Origin: Unio delphinus | Lineage: Eukaryota; Mollusca; Bivalvia; Unionida; Unionidae | Length of the DNA stretch: 64,000 nt | Assembly (NCBI GenBank): GCA_029339505.1 | Contig: JAQISU010001235.1 | Coordinates: 34,881,315-34,945,314 of the forward strand | Reading direction: 5' to 3' | Shown: one piece after another, positions 14,101 to 28,926 of the stretch | How the letters are laid out: each line of letters begins with the position of its first letter | Position numbering within the stretch: position 1 is the stretch's first letter | Translations under genes and position numbers: made by a program | Notes under the pieces: generated by a model | What the model saw: the letters and a program-made list of their open reading frames with translations, nothing else | Told to the model about the DNA's origin: nothing | The model's database searches: none

Positions 14101-17100
14101 CATTTTGTTAAAGCTTGTTGTAATTAAAGTATTAACTAACCCATCTTTTGTAATTTTCATTTCCTGTTACATTAACAGACTAAATTAACACTTGGAAAAA
14201 TGTACACTACTTGTTCTGGCGGCACTTTCTGAAATATGGTGACAAAATATTGAGGTTGGCGATTTTTTTTGCCGACAACTTTTTAAAAGCTAGGACCATC
14301 CCTGCACAAGCCATGGGTTTTGTCTTATCTTAATTAATATAGAATGTTTCTGATATGTGTACAGTGTAATCAAGCCAAGGCTTTTGTCTAATATAGAATG
14401 TTTCTGATATGTGAAAAGTGCAATCAAGGCATAGGGTCTTAATTAACATAGAATGTTCTTGATACATGAAGAGTGCAATCAAGGAATGGGTTTTGTCTTA
14501 ACTATTACAGAAGTTCTGATATGTGTAGAGTGTAATAAAGGCATGGGTTTGTATTAATTAATATAGAATGTTTCTGATACAATTTATGAAGAGTACAATC
14601 AAAACATGGGTTTTGTCTTAATTAATATAGAATGTTTCTGATATGTATAACGTGCAATTAAAGCATGGGTTTTATCTTAATTGATATAGAATGTTTCTGA
14701 TATGTGTAGAGTGTAATCAAAACATTGGTTTTGTCTTAATTAATATAGAATATTTTTGATACAATTTATGTAAAGTGTGCACAAGCCATGGGTTTTGTCT
14801 TAATTAATATAGAATGTTTCTGATATGTGTAGATTGTAATCAATACATATGTTTTGTCTAAATTAATATAGAATGTTTATAATATGTGTAGAGGACAATC
14901 AATGTATGGGTTTTGTCTTAATTAATATAGAATAATTTTTCTGATATGTGTAGAGTGTAATCAAGGAACGGGTTTGTCTTAATTAATATCGAACGTTTTT
15001 GATATGTGTTGAGTGTAATCAAGGTATGGGTTTTGTCTTAATACAGAATGTTTTTGAAACAATTCATGTAGAGTGTAATCAAGCCATGGGTTTTGTCTTA
15101 ATTAATAAAGGATGTCTCTGATATGTGTAGAGTGTAATCAAGGTATGGGTTTTGTCTTAATTAATAAAGGATGTTTCTGAAATGTGTAGTGTAATCAAGG
15201 TATGGGTTTTGTCTTAATTAATATAGAATATTTTTGATACAATTTATGTAGAGTGTAATGAAGGCATGGGTTTTGTCTTAATTAATATAGAATATTTCTG
15301 ATATATGTAGAGTGTAATCAAGCCAAGGGATTGGTCTTAATTAATATAGAATGTTTCTGATACATGCTGAGTGTAATGCCATGGGGGTTGTCTTCATTAA
15401 GATAGAATGTTTTTGATATGTGTAGAGTGTAATCAACGCATGGGGTTTATCTTTATTAATATAGAATATTTTTGATACAATTCATGTAGAATGTAATCAA
15501 GGTATGGGTTTTGTCTTAATTAATAAAGGATGTTTCTGAAATGTGTAGTGTAATCAAGGTATGGGTTTTCTCTTAATTAATATAGAATGTTTCTGATATG
15601 TGTAGAGTGTAATCAAGCCATGTGTTTTGTCTTAATTAATATAGAATGTTTTTGATACAATTCATGTAGAAAGTAATCAAGACAAATTATCTGGAAAAAT
15701 CACTAAAAGTTTCACACTAAAAAGACGAAAATGAATTGGTCAGCTATTCTTGATGATTACATTATGAAGAGTTCATTACATGGGACTGTCATTGTTTTAG
15801 CATCTTCACACAAAAGCAAACTGTGGAAATATATGTTGGCTTTATTTAAATTAACAAATTAAATGTTTACTTTGCACTTCACATAAGTTATAAATGTATG
15901 CAAAATACACCACATTAAATCCATATTAAATATGCCATGACAAGGTTCCATGGTTGTGAGTTTCATCATAATGACAATCTTGATTAATGTAACTGAACCA
16001 TGCCTTCAACATATCAAATAATGAAAGAAGGAAAATAAGCCCAATCTGCACGCCACACAGGCTAACACACCAAAATACTCAGTATTTTTATACTAATGTA
16101 CATGTGTATTTCACAACCCCAAAATATTTTAAAGACAGAAATTTGACCTAAGATAACTTAATTACAGCAATTTCTCCATTTAAAAAAATTATTTAAACTT
16201 TCTGGAATCTGACATCCTTGCAAGCAAGGTTAGCCTTGTTCTGTCCATAAGCAAAGGAAGCCAAACAAGTGTCATAGCTTCTTGCTTATGCATATGGACA
16301 GGAAACCTAGCATATGAGGGTACCAAATTCTGGCTTACAGCAATGTTGTTACAAAGTTTCAGTTAAATAAAGCAACTGATGTTGAAGAAATGACTTTCAA
16401 ACACCTGAATGCAAGATGTCAACACTGCTATTCATATGAAGACAATAAATGAAAAACAGTAATCTTACTTGACATTGCATTCTGTGTATCTTGCTGCAAA
16501 TTTCTCCATCAATCTATCAATCTTCTGTGCTTCACCTGGCAGTCTGAACCCCTCCAAAAACCTCCGCAATGCAGACACAAAGTCCAACTCAGCAAAATTC
16601 AGCTGATCCACAAAGGCATACATTACCTCTTTGTTGTACCTGGTTTAAAATAAAACATATACAAGAAATGCCTTTATGGAACATGACGTACCATCACAGT
16701 GCACAAAAGATGACCTAAATTCAAAACTGTGAAAATGGAAGTTAACTCCCTTTTTCAAGGACAAAGTAAGGCAGATGTACAAGTAAACATTGTTTAATTT
16801 TATTGCTTTACAAGCTCATCAAATGAAAACCTCAAACTTTGTTTTTACTACAATAAACTCTGCCTTGATAGACAACCTTGTGCTAAAACATTTCAGACTC
16901 AAAAGACAAGTGATCTTTTATAGCATTCATCTTTCAAGTCAGGTTTTTACTGTGATGGCTACTACATGTAGTATCAAAATGAAAATGTTAATTTTTAAAA
17001 GCCCAACTTCACTTAAAGTCTTCTAACCTGGCTGAAATCTGTCAAAAAGTCAAAGGAAAGAGCAGCAGGAAATGTTAGTAGATAACCAAGAAATCTGAGT

Positions 17101-20100
17101 GAGCAAGAAGCAATCTGCCGAACTTCTTCAAATTGTATTGTGTGATTATGAAAGTAGTTTCTAGAAGGTTCATCTATTTCATGTACTTTGATCCATATTT
17201 GATGGCAAATCAGCACCATTCTTTATAAAAAAAATTAAAATGCCTTTTATATAAGAATGTTTGCTTCCAATTGTTTTCAAATTCTAATGAGCAGTTTTCT
17301 TGATAACGCTTGAATATAGATTTTTTTAACTTTTAGCAATAGTACAAGACGGAGTGGCAACTGCTAAGGCTTCTATGCCAGCAAATTAGGTCAAATTTTA
17401 AGTAATGGTTTTTGTGAGAGAGCATGTAAGTTTTTTTTTGAATTTTAATAATTGTGGTAATTTTAGATACAGATGGGGATCATTTAAAAACACTTAAAAT
17501 GTCTTTATTCCAGAATGTTTTCAGTCAAATCTGTCAAATTCTAGTTAGCATTTTTTGGAACATCTAAACCTTTAACTGTTGCAGTCATATCAAATGGGAT
17601 TACATTGTAATGTGTAACTCGGAAAGGCCTTTGTGAATCTTTGTTAATTTATTTATAATCTAATGAGCAGTTTTGAGAAGTCCATTGAAGGTTTTTCTAT
17701 TTTTAGTAATGGTAGCCATATTGGGTGATGTATAGATTGTAATAATCAAAAGCCCTCTGCAAGACAAATCCATGTCAAATTTGCTCAATTTCTGTTGTGT
17801 TTTTGAGATGATGCCTTCACAGACATTTTTACATTTTTTATATGGCTGCCATATTTGATTGCATACTGGCATCATCTACATAAGCTTAAAAGGTCTTAAT
17901 TCTTAGATACTTTAATTTGGTTAAATTCTGTAAAGTTGTTTTTGAGATTAAGTAATTCTCTGTAATTTTACAATCAGCATCATTTGTACAAATTTGAATA
18001 GCTTTTATGCCAGGATGCTTCATCAAATTTAGCAGTATTATACTGAGTGGTTATAAGAAGTCTTTTAAAGGTTGTTCTATTTTGTACCCACCTTTGTTAT
18101 TTTACTGCTGATTGGCATAATCTGTAACACCTGAAGGCATTCATATTAAGATGTTTTGCGCAAATTTTGCTACTTTATTTTGAAGGGTTATTAGGAAGTA
18201 ATTTAAAGGTGTTTCTGCCTATAGTAGCAATAGCTATATTTGACAGTGGAACAGCATCAATTAGACAAATATGAAAGGCCTCCATGCTAGGATGCTGTCT
18301 ACTAAATGTGGTGGTAATTAGTCTACTGGTTTTAAAGGGGGAACAACTCATTGCACACAATGGACAAGGCACAAAACAAGTTGGATACAGACCATACCAT
18401 AAGCTCACATAACCTTAGGTCAGGGACAGTTTTAAAACCAAAATATAATTAACAAATACATAACTCACCCTAAAAAGTTGTAGCAGTCTTCAGCAGCTGA
18501 CATCTTAATTTTACTAGACAAAATTCACTTGTTTATAGTAACTCTGAAATGATATCCAGCGTGACCACTATCGGAAGCATAGTTAATGCATCAGCAATTA
18601 CCTTGATAAGCCTGAGCACAAAAGCACATAGTATGGAGCCCAATAATTTAAATCCCATACTCATCTACAGTATTATACACAGATAACCTGTTGAACGGTA
18701 ACCATTTAACAATATAGACGGCATAGCCATTAATGTAAAAAGTTTACTAAGGAATAAACATCATAGAGGCAAGCTATAAATCATTATCATCATCAAACCC
18801 TTAACCCAAGAGGTCATTGGGGTACCACAGTTGACTTTACAACCAACTGTCTAAATCTTTCCCTGTTCTCTACTGCCATTTGGGAATCTCCAAATTCCTT
18901 GCCTGTCCACTCCTCAATGTTGTCCTCCCACCTCTATTTCTGTCTGCCTCTTCTTCTGCACCCTTGCACTGTACCTTGCAAGATTGTTTTTGCCATTTCA
19001 GATGATCCTGAAACATGATCATACTACTTCAGTTTACGCATTTTTATAGTGGTCACAAGGTCTTCATAGGATCTTATGGCTCGTTGGATCCTGTTGTGGA
19101 CTTCAGCATTGGTTTCATGATCAATGTTTGAGATGCTCAAGATCTTGCGGTATAGAAGGTTTGAATTCTTCTTTGTAGATCTGATGGGAGTGTCCATGTT
19201 TCATAAGCATACAGAAAGATGGATATGACAATTGAGTGCATCAGCCTTATTTTGGAACCAAAAGCAATGTTGATATCTTTCCAAAATTTGTCTCAACCTT
19301 GTTATTGCTGCTGTCTGGGAAATCCTGCAAAAAAGTTCTGGCTTGGAGCCCTCATCTGTGATAATTTATCCCAAGTACTTGTGACTCTTTCCAGCTTCTG
19401 TCCACTGACCATTATTTCTGCACTGATGACGTTGGTGTTGTTTGTCATCATTTTGGTCTTTTTTTTGGTGCTAATCTCCATAATGTATACTGTGAACGTC
19501 GTGTTAATGCACTCTACCATGTCAGCCAGTTTTTTTTTCATCTGCCAAACCATCAATATCATCTGGAAAGTGAAGGTTGGTAATTGTTCTTCCTCGGATG
19601 CTGACACTGCCATTGTGGTTATGCCAGGCATCCTCCATGATCCATTCCAGGAAAATGTTAAAAAATGTAGGTGACAGTATAGATCCCTTACTGACTCCAA
19701 CTGTTGTTTGAAGCCAATCTGCCATTGATGAGGACAGCAATGGTGTCTTTGTCATAGAGGTGCTCAACAACCTGTACCAGGTTTGAGCTGACATACTTTC
19801 TCACAGTTATCCATAAGGTTGCATGCCATACCCTAAGCAGGGCCTTTTTGAAATCTATAAAAACATGGTATAGAATTTGCTGCTACTGAAGGTATTTCTT
19901 GCAAAGGAGTCTGAGATTGAAAATTTGTTCTGTGGTGCTCCAACCTGCTTGGAATCCTCCCTATACTCTTTAGCAATAATTTTCGCTGCTTGAGGCTGCA
20001 GTCTGTTGAGAATTATCTTCAGCATGACTTTACTTGGGTGACTGATCAGACTGATGGTTCTGTAGTTTTGGCATTGCTGTAGGTTTACTTTCTTGGGGAG

Positions 20101-23100
20101 CACGATGGCTATGGATTGAGTCTATTCTCCTGTCTGCCATATCTTGTTGCAGATTGTTGTGAGTACTGTGTCTATCTCTTCTCCTTCTGCTTGAATGAGC
20201 TCTGCTGGTAAGTTGTCAAAGCCAACTGACTTTCCTTTCTTTAGTGACCTAAATTTTTGTCTGACAATATTTGCCAATGATCTTGCTAGCTGTGCTAGTC
20301 ACAGCTGTATTAAATGTGGTTGATAAAGACTCGAGGTCGGTGCCTTGGCTATCCGGGGTTATTAAAGTGCAACTTTACCACCTATTATTGCTTGGAAGGA
20401 TTCTGCAACTTTCGGATCTTTCAATTTTTCAAGGTCAAATCTGATTTTTGGTTGGTTAGGCTTTGTGATTATTTTCAGGTGAAGGTGAAAAGTTGTCATT
20501 AATAAATCATGGTCACTTCCAATATCTGCTTCTGGAAAACTTCATATTCTGGCAATGTTCAGTCCCGTGCAGAAACATTTTTTCACCAAGATGTAGTCAA
20601 TCTGGTTGTGATGCTGTCCATCTGGACTGTGCCAGGTCCATTTTCTAGATGCTTTATGAGGGCCGAATATGTTGGCTAGAACAAGATTGTTGTAGGCAGC
20701 AAACTCCAGGAGACTGAGTCCTCCTTCAATTGTTTCTGCATTGCAGAAGGGTCCACATGCGCTTTGCCAGTTTGTTTGTGAATCAACTCCCACCTTTGCA
20801 TTCCAGTCTTCTTGTACATAAAGAATGTCCTTCTTGGGTGAGTTCTCAATGACATCTTGCAGTTTGTTGTAAAAATTCACCAGTTCATTGTCATCATAAA
20901 TAAATGTGGGTACATAGGCCTGTATGATTGTGATGTTGAAGGGAGTTGCCCTTATGTGGATGGTAATTAGCCTGCTTGCGTCTGGGCAGCAACCCTTAAT
21001 GCTGTTCACAATGCCTTTGTGGACAAGAAATCCAATGCCATGATTAGGTTTGTCCTCTCTTCTGCTGAAGCAGAGCTTATATCCTTCATCTTTTGTTATT
21101 TCACCAAAATTTTTATAACACACTTTACAGAGACCAATAATGTGCCAGTTGTACCAGCTCCAGCTCATGTGTAAGTTCTTTAAACTTTCCCACAGCCCAC
21201 AGTATTCCAACATTCCATGTACTGATGATGACGTGGTCTCTCCCCTGGATCTGGTAGTGGAGGCACCAGAAGCATACTTGTCACCTCTGTTCTGGTGTGC
21301 AGTGGAAGGTGTGGTCATTGTTGACCAGGGCTGTGACTGATCAGTGGAAGGTGTGGTCATTGTTGACCAGGGCTGTGACTGATACTGTATTGAAGAATAG
21401 TGTTTTCTTTATGCAGTGTGTCAAGGGCAAGACACAACCTAGCAGATCCCATCCCTCACCAGACTGGATGACCACTGCTGAAATCCTCAGATATAGTGTG
21501 ACATGCCCTGGCCCTGAGCACATTGTCATTTAGCTCATCTTGAAGCAATTTCGCCATGGCTAATGATTTCATCAAGGAAGACTTCTGCCCAGTGTGCTTT
21601 GATCACACTATTTTACCAATAGTTGGGTAAAAATAAGTTTGGTAAACAATTAGGCTGATCTCTGTCATGGCAAATAGTCAATTTCTATGCTAAAACAGTA
21701 TTTTAGATAAATCTGTAAAGAAATATGGATTGTTTTACATCAAACTTACTTCTCATTTTCACCCAGAAAGTCTCCAATAGCAGTCTGAAAGAAAAGATAG
21801 TAAATTGTGTTATCTCTAATAACAGTAATTCTATATATCAGAGAAATTCTGGTTATTTAAAATTTTCTATTTTTACATTTGACAAGTCTTGTGGAATATG
21901 CCGTAGTTTCATTTATTTTCAAGACTCTCAATTTTCATAGCTTTGTAAAAGAAAATTAAAAATACATTTTCGTGGGCTCTTAAATTTTGCAGTTTTGCAT
22001 GTCAAAATTTGCATATTTGTAGTTATTTAATTTAGTGGATTAATCTCTATAAATATGCCAATATAAAGAATACAAAAGAACAGCTATGCCATCAACAGGT
22101 TATGGCAGTTGTTTAAATGATTCAAACAATCTATATAGACATAAAACACCTGTCATTTACTTATATCAAAGGGAGCCCAAACACCTGTCATTTACTTATA
22201 TCAAAGGGAGCCCAAACACCTGTCATTTACTTATATTAAAGGGAGCCTAAATGGTCCACAACACTATGCAAATCAGTTACAAAAGTAAATGCATGACATT
22301 TACCTTAATACACTGTCCATAAAATTGCCCAATTAATTACATTCTGACAATCATGGTGTTAACACAGTGGTTTAAGATTGGTAAAATTTAACTGTTTGGA
22401 TCATGTCAAAATTATCTGAACCGATCAAGTGACCAGCTGTCCCTGACTCAATGCATTTAGCAAACAGTGTCAGCAGTTGATATGCTAAAAAATGATAAAC
22501 AATGAATTCATTACTTTGTTTTTATACAGCCTCATCTAAGAACCAACTTCAACCATTAGACTTCACTTAACATTTCATCAATCAAGCTGATTGATGCCAA
22601 ATGGATAATTGTGGTTCGTACAAAAAACACTGATAGCTCTATCATCATTAGCCCTAATGCAAACTTCATGCCTGGAATGGCTTATGATTAAATAAGTACC
22701 TTACTTAGCCTGTCTTCTGAATGCAGGAACTCGGCTACATCATCAATAGTTGTTCCTATCATACCTTGATCCTGCAGGTAATGGATACCCTTCAGTGGTT
22801 TCTTGTTGAACCTAAACAAAATTATGGTTGTTTTCACTGATGTATGATTAAAACCACAGAAACTCTTAAAAAGTGGATATCACACAGAATCAAGTGCAGA
22901 TAAGATATGAATTCTCCAGTCATAGTGAGAGAAAAAAAAAATGGCAATATTTTTTTCCCATAAGGAAAAGGCATGCAACATCCATACAATATTTCTGAAC
23001 ATCTTTTATTGGTTCACTCTTCCCTTCCCTGTAACTACTTTCATGTTTGTTACCATGTATGTTATCTGCCTTTCATTTTAAAACACCATACCAAACTACG

Positions 23101-26100
23101 ATAACAACCACCCTTCCCTGTAATGTAGTTCATGCTACAAGCATAATTCCATATTATGTATGAAAATGTTACATTCTATCCTGATGACTGTCAATTATTA
23201 GGCATTTTGATACCCGCCTAGGCTAGCCCAGGTTAGCTGCTTTGGTGTATCATTGGGAACGGCAATTACAGTGCAGTTTCCTTGGCATGATATGACAATG
23301 TTGTGTTGAAAATGCCATTAAAATTCAGCATCTCCTTAAGGGAATAAGTGAAATTTAGGTTATAGGGAAATATGACTGATGATCCCATGGAAGGATGCAG
23401 AGAAAGACCCACAGACATAACCACAATATATTAACACGTCCCTTAAAGGGACTGACAATAATGGGCAAAAAAGAATTTCCAAGAATTCAAGATGAAACAA
23501 TGTCTTTCTCTTAACAGAGTTTTTAAACCATCTCTGATTTTCTACGGTGATACCAAGCTTTACAAATTAACTGCCCTAGTATATATATAGGATGTCAAAT
23601 GGCACCATTTTTATTTAGGACATAGTATACATCTTTAAAAGTCCTTTGGTGAAAACCCTATGTCATAATGAACATCCATTCAGGAGTATTAGTAACAACA
23701 ACAAGATTTGTAAAACAATCGTCATGGCAACCAGACTAGATGTATGATTGGCATCTTTTTCATTTAGGATTAACTAGGTAAAATAAGAAGTATTGGTGAT
23801 AAAACCATGTCGTTCGGAAGGAGCAGAGATAACAATATCTTCAGGATAGCCATCATGGTGTCATATTGCGGGAAAGACATTTTTATATTGGAGTAGCTAA
23901 ACACCATTGTAATTCTTCTGATGATTTTCCATTTAAGTAGCAAAAACAGGATTTTGAAAATGGACTCTATGGTAGTCTTATTGATTGTGTGAACAGTATT
24001 ATTTTCATTTAGGATTAATAGAGTTCAATTGGCATGCATAAAGGTGGAGCCCATTTACATGAATCCAATGTACCAATGGAAAATGTACTTCAGTACCTTT
24101 GACATTTATCCATAGTATCTACTGTGCATTGGTACATTAGTGAATATGGGTAAATCTATTTATTTTCATGGGTACCAGTTTTCATTATTAAGCAAAATAT
24201 TTATTTTCACCAATACCGGATTTCATGGATCGGGGATGGGATCCTACTGTTTCTACAAAAGAGTAAGTGTTCAATTGGTTTTGGCCATGACAATGAAATC
24301 CACAAAAATTAAAAATATAAATTTTGGACTAAAATGTTTCTTCCATAGTACTTACCTTATCATAATGTATTAAAGAGTACAATCACTACTTCACAAATCT
24401 GCCCTTCAAAGCTTGTTTTAGGAACATAAATGCTGAAATGCTATTTGCTTGTTAAGGTGGAAATGAGATTAAAGTGGTCTCCCTTGGAAAGTAGGCTGGG
24501 AGCCAAATGTCATCAATTTGTCTGTTACGATTGTGGATGTACATGTTTTCCATCAATGTAACTACAGAGAGGACTTCAAAAAAGTATTATCATATAAACA
24601 TATTTTACTTGAAATTTTTCTTTTACTTCTTTAAACATATTATTTGATCATAATACTTTAGAAGGAAATAAACAGAAGGAACGTTCATCCCCTTACAATG
24701 GAGTTTGCCTTATCTTCAGTCTGTGAATGTACATTAAGCATCTTCAAGTCTTCTGTAAGAGACAAGTTAGAGTTTGCACAGGGTTTATGCATGGCTATAG
24801 TTCTCTTAAGGATGTTCACTCCTGCAAATTGAGCAGAAGCAGAGTAACCCACATCAATATGCTGTTGCTAAAAGAACTGGAAAGGTGGACTTAAGTACTA
24901 TTAATATAAATAAGTCCCACCAGTCAAAAGGAGCCTTTGGGATGAAAGGTCTTTGAAGTCAAAGACAGAGATGGTCATCTGCCACCTCCATTTCAGCAAT
25001 TCTCAAATGTTATACTTGCAGTGACTGCTTTAACCTTATGAGATAATATGCCCAAGAATTTACCTGGTTTTGGATTTGTTGTTGTTGTTGTAGGGTTTAA
25101 TGCCATTTTTCAGCACAAGATAGGCTATAGATGGCGGACAATATTAATGGTGGAGGAAGAACCCAGAAAACCCCGAAAAGAACCACCAACCCACATGAAG
25201 CTACTGGCAAGATTTCTAACATACCCACATTAGCCGAATCTGAGACTCGAACCCACACAGACAGTAACGGACAGCGCTTTAGACCACTTGGGGCCCCTTT
25301 ACACTGCAGTAACTGAATGGATTAAGTTATTCATTGCTAACATGAAACATAAATGTAGAGATCTGATCAAAGATGCTGCAGTTATCCTTTTGAACATATT
25401 TCAATGCAATCAAACTGAATATCAATGATGTACTTAGTAAATATGAACACAAGGTAGTAGTGCTCCTTTTGTTTTCAAAGAACATCACAGAGTGCCATCT
25501 CATTTAAAGGAAACAGCATCATACCTTTGTGCTAGCTGCATGCATGGAAACTCCTGATTTATCTGACAACAAATTCTCCATGAAGAAAACCAAATCATGC
25601 TTTTATGAGTGGTATTTATCCCAGATGATTCTCAATAAAATTAAGAACGGCGATGTTATCTCAAATGACCTGAGCACCAACTAACCTTTTGCCAATTAAA
25701 ACGAAGTGGATTGCCTCAAAACATGACAAAAAAAACCACTTCTGATGGACACCATTAAAATAGACTTTGTGAAATGAATTGCACCTATTATCAAAAGAAT
25801 GCAAAATGAAATGGCTAATACTTCAATCAGACACTGTAATTCTGGGATGGGCAATATATGGCCCACTGGTGAGTGACTTGGTTTTATATGTTAATTTATA
25901 TGACAGGATATGGCTTTAAAAATAATTTATTCAGTTTGTGCCAAAGAGGAAAGCTGCCCATGCCTGCTATACTTGCTTTCTCTATTCAGTATGTAACAGT
26001 ATCTAACTAGACAATACATATGATAGACGTGAATCTTATACAAAGATATGTGCTTACTCAATTAGCAAACTGCAATGACATTTTCTTTTCTTTACCTTTA

Positions 26101-28845
26101 TTGTTTTTAAGGTTCTCAGATGTTTGCAAGATTGTTTGGATTAGTTACAGTTTTAATGAGCATTAGATGTTATAAATGGACATACTTTGTGATTTGTGAA
26201 GTTAAGGAGGACACAAGCCATCAATAATTTTATGGACATACTATGTGCTTTGTTAAGCAGAGAAGGACAAAAACCTTAGCTAATTTTATGGATGTAATAT
26301 TTGCTTTGTGTAGTAAAATAGGACATCAGTAATTTTCTAGATATATGTCCTTTTGGAAGTGAAGAGGATGATGGCTATAATTTGTGCTTTGCAAAGCAAA
26401 GATGGACACAAGTGTAAATAGTAACTGACAAAATTGACAAAATTACTCTGTTCAAGGGGAGACTATATTCATCTGACTTCCACCTTGGCAGCCAGAAGAC
26501 TCACTTGTTTTGCTAAAACAACCTTGGTGCAAGCTTGGATATGCAAGATAGTGCTCTGATAACATTAACATTTGCAATCTACAATAGTAAAATCACTATG
26601 TGCTCTGATAACATTAACATTTGGAATCTACAAAATCACAATGTGTGTGCATAATCATGCACATGTGTATGTGTGCATGCATGCACACCATTTGTAGGTG
26701 TGCAAGAACGAGGGGAGGGATACATGTGAATGTGTGTTCTTACAGCTCAATCCCATGCTCCATGATTTCCTTCTGCTGCTTGAGGACTTCAAACTGTTCG
26801 GGACTGTTACCAGGAGCTTGCAATGTTGCAGTACTACTACTGGTGGACTCAAGAGAGTTGCTACTTCCGTAACTATTAATTGTTCCCTTTCCTGAGTCAC
26901 TGTCAGTGTCTGTATAAGGTTTGTTCTCCTGACCTGTGTAAGAAAAGCATTTAATAACTATAGTATACAGTTGTGATAAAATTGCTCACTGCTCACTAAA
27001 AAACTTTGTGTCAACACAAAAACTGGAGTGCTGGTCAAGAAGTATGCCAGAAAAAAAGCAATCCATTAGGAGTCATGTTTAATTTATATTTGTCTGAATA
27101 CAATTTATATTTATCTGAATACAATTTATATTTATCTGAATACAATTTATATTCATCTGAAAACAATTTATATTCATCTGAATACAATTTATATTCATCT
27201 GAATACAATTTATATTCATCTTAATACAATTTATATTCATCTGAATACAATTTATATTCATCTAAAAACAATTTATATTCATCTGAATACAATTTATATT
27301 CATCTGAATAAAATTTATATTTGTCAATACAATTTATATTTATCTGAATACAATTTATATTCATTTGAGTACAATTTATATTCATCTGAATACAATTTAT
27401 ATTTGTCAATACTATTTATATTCATCTTAATACAATTTATATTTATCTGAATACAATTTATATTCATCTTAATACAATTTATATTTATCTGAATACAATT
27501 TATATTCATCTGAAAACAATTTATATTCATCTGAATACACAGCTCATCAAGGTGTGATTTATTTATTCTTAACAGTAATGTCATATACAGGTAAGTCTCA
27601 TTTGAATATGGCTGTAGTCCATGAAATAACATTACAGAAAACCTGCCTTAGTAAGCAAATGAATACAATGGACACCTGTTCAATTCAAAACAATAGTTTA
27701 CCTGCATATCTCACTTCTACATAAAGTACAATTGCCCACAACAAAACATCTTGTTGTCCCTCCAGTGTCCTTGACAAACAGGTTTGACTATGATATAAGA
27801 TAGACTGCTTTTTAACGAAAGTCTTTTATTCTTGAGGTAACAATTTTCATGAATTGTATTGTTGCTATGAACCATAAATAAAATATAAAATGTCTTTTCA
27901 TAAATGCCATTTCAACCCATGTCATATGCATGAATTTAAATGCTTAAAGATATTTTGGCTACAAAAATACTGATCCACAGGAAAGTAATGAATTCCTATT
28001 GTATAAATTCAATTAAACAGGGGAGAGTGATACATAAATATCAGCCAAAAATTATGTCACTCTGACCTAATTTCATAGAACTGTGGTGTATTGATCACGT
28101 AGCAAGTAATGCCAGGCAACTGTAGTTAAGAAACTAGCCACATTACTTAAGTATAGTCCAACCAGTCTCTTCCAACAACAAGTGGTCTCTCAAGATAGGT
28201 GGATAATCAATTGAGATATAAGATCAGACAACTATTATTTTGTGCATTGCTGATCTGGTCAGAAATGACCAAGTGATCTTCCAAAACAGGTGTCTCTCAA
28301 AGCAGGTTTACTGTAAAAGCAAAGTATAAAAATGATCAAGGAAAACCTCAAGCTTAATGCCTACTCACCATGAAAAAATGGATTTTGAATTGTATGTGGA
28401 CAATGCAGATCAAAATAGTCTGTGAATTATGAAGTCTTTACTTACCAATATTTAATTTCATGTTGGAGAAATTGGAACATATGCACATGCGAAATAAAAA
28501 CAAAAGCAATCATTGTAGTTTATGATAGTTTATGATGTGGTTTTTGAAACAGCTCATTACCATTGGGTGATATGTTTATCGCTAATTATGTCTTTGCATA
28601 TTTTGTATTTACACATTAGGATACTGAAAATGCTATACTTTTATGATGTCTAAAAATCTTGGGACATGGAAATAATTTTTGTTCATGTCCCAAGATATAC
28701 AGTCATTACTGAACATGTGTATACATGTCTACCAAATTTTATTTATCAAAATTAGAGTGGTTTTTAATAAATTGTCATAAATAAGGTTTATGTCCCTTAG
28801 AGATAGACTCTGCTCCCCGCCCAGAAAGATAAAATTTACACTTTC

Positions 28846-28926
<81 letters not shown>

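Larger units (their letters stand above)
12512..14304 (+). mobile_element. hAT-like DNA transposon, non-autonomous or decayed
   Basis: 1793 bp with terminal inverted repeats: left caggaatcgtcctaggctt, right (reverse complement) cagggatggtcctagctt. Both sides are flanked by cacaag (12506-12511 and 14305-14310), a 6-bp target duplication. hAT elements usually make 8 bp, with shorter variants known. The insertion is in a unit of the 59-bp array, whose intact units read gtgcacaagccatggg. It encodes a 158-residue fragment (13060-13536) with a transposase-type zinc finger; no catalytic hAT domain is present. Confidence 0.72.
18783..21560 (-). mobile_element. RTE-type non-LTR retrotransposon, decayed
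   Basis: Minus-strand element with an endonuclease (about 21250-20542), reverse transcriptase (about 20103-19500) and a 3' end carrying a short GAT repeat (plus-strand tcattatcatcatcaaaccc at 18781). The proteins match the common RTE/BovB-like class ([36 protein letters not shown]). Frameshifts interrupt both domains, and the catalytic FADD box is FPDD, so this copy is inactive. The 5' boundary is uncertain. A 41-bp direct duplication sits at 21285-21370. Confidence 0.85.
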
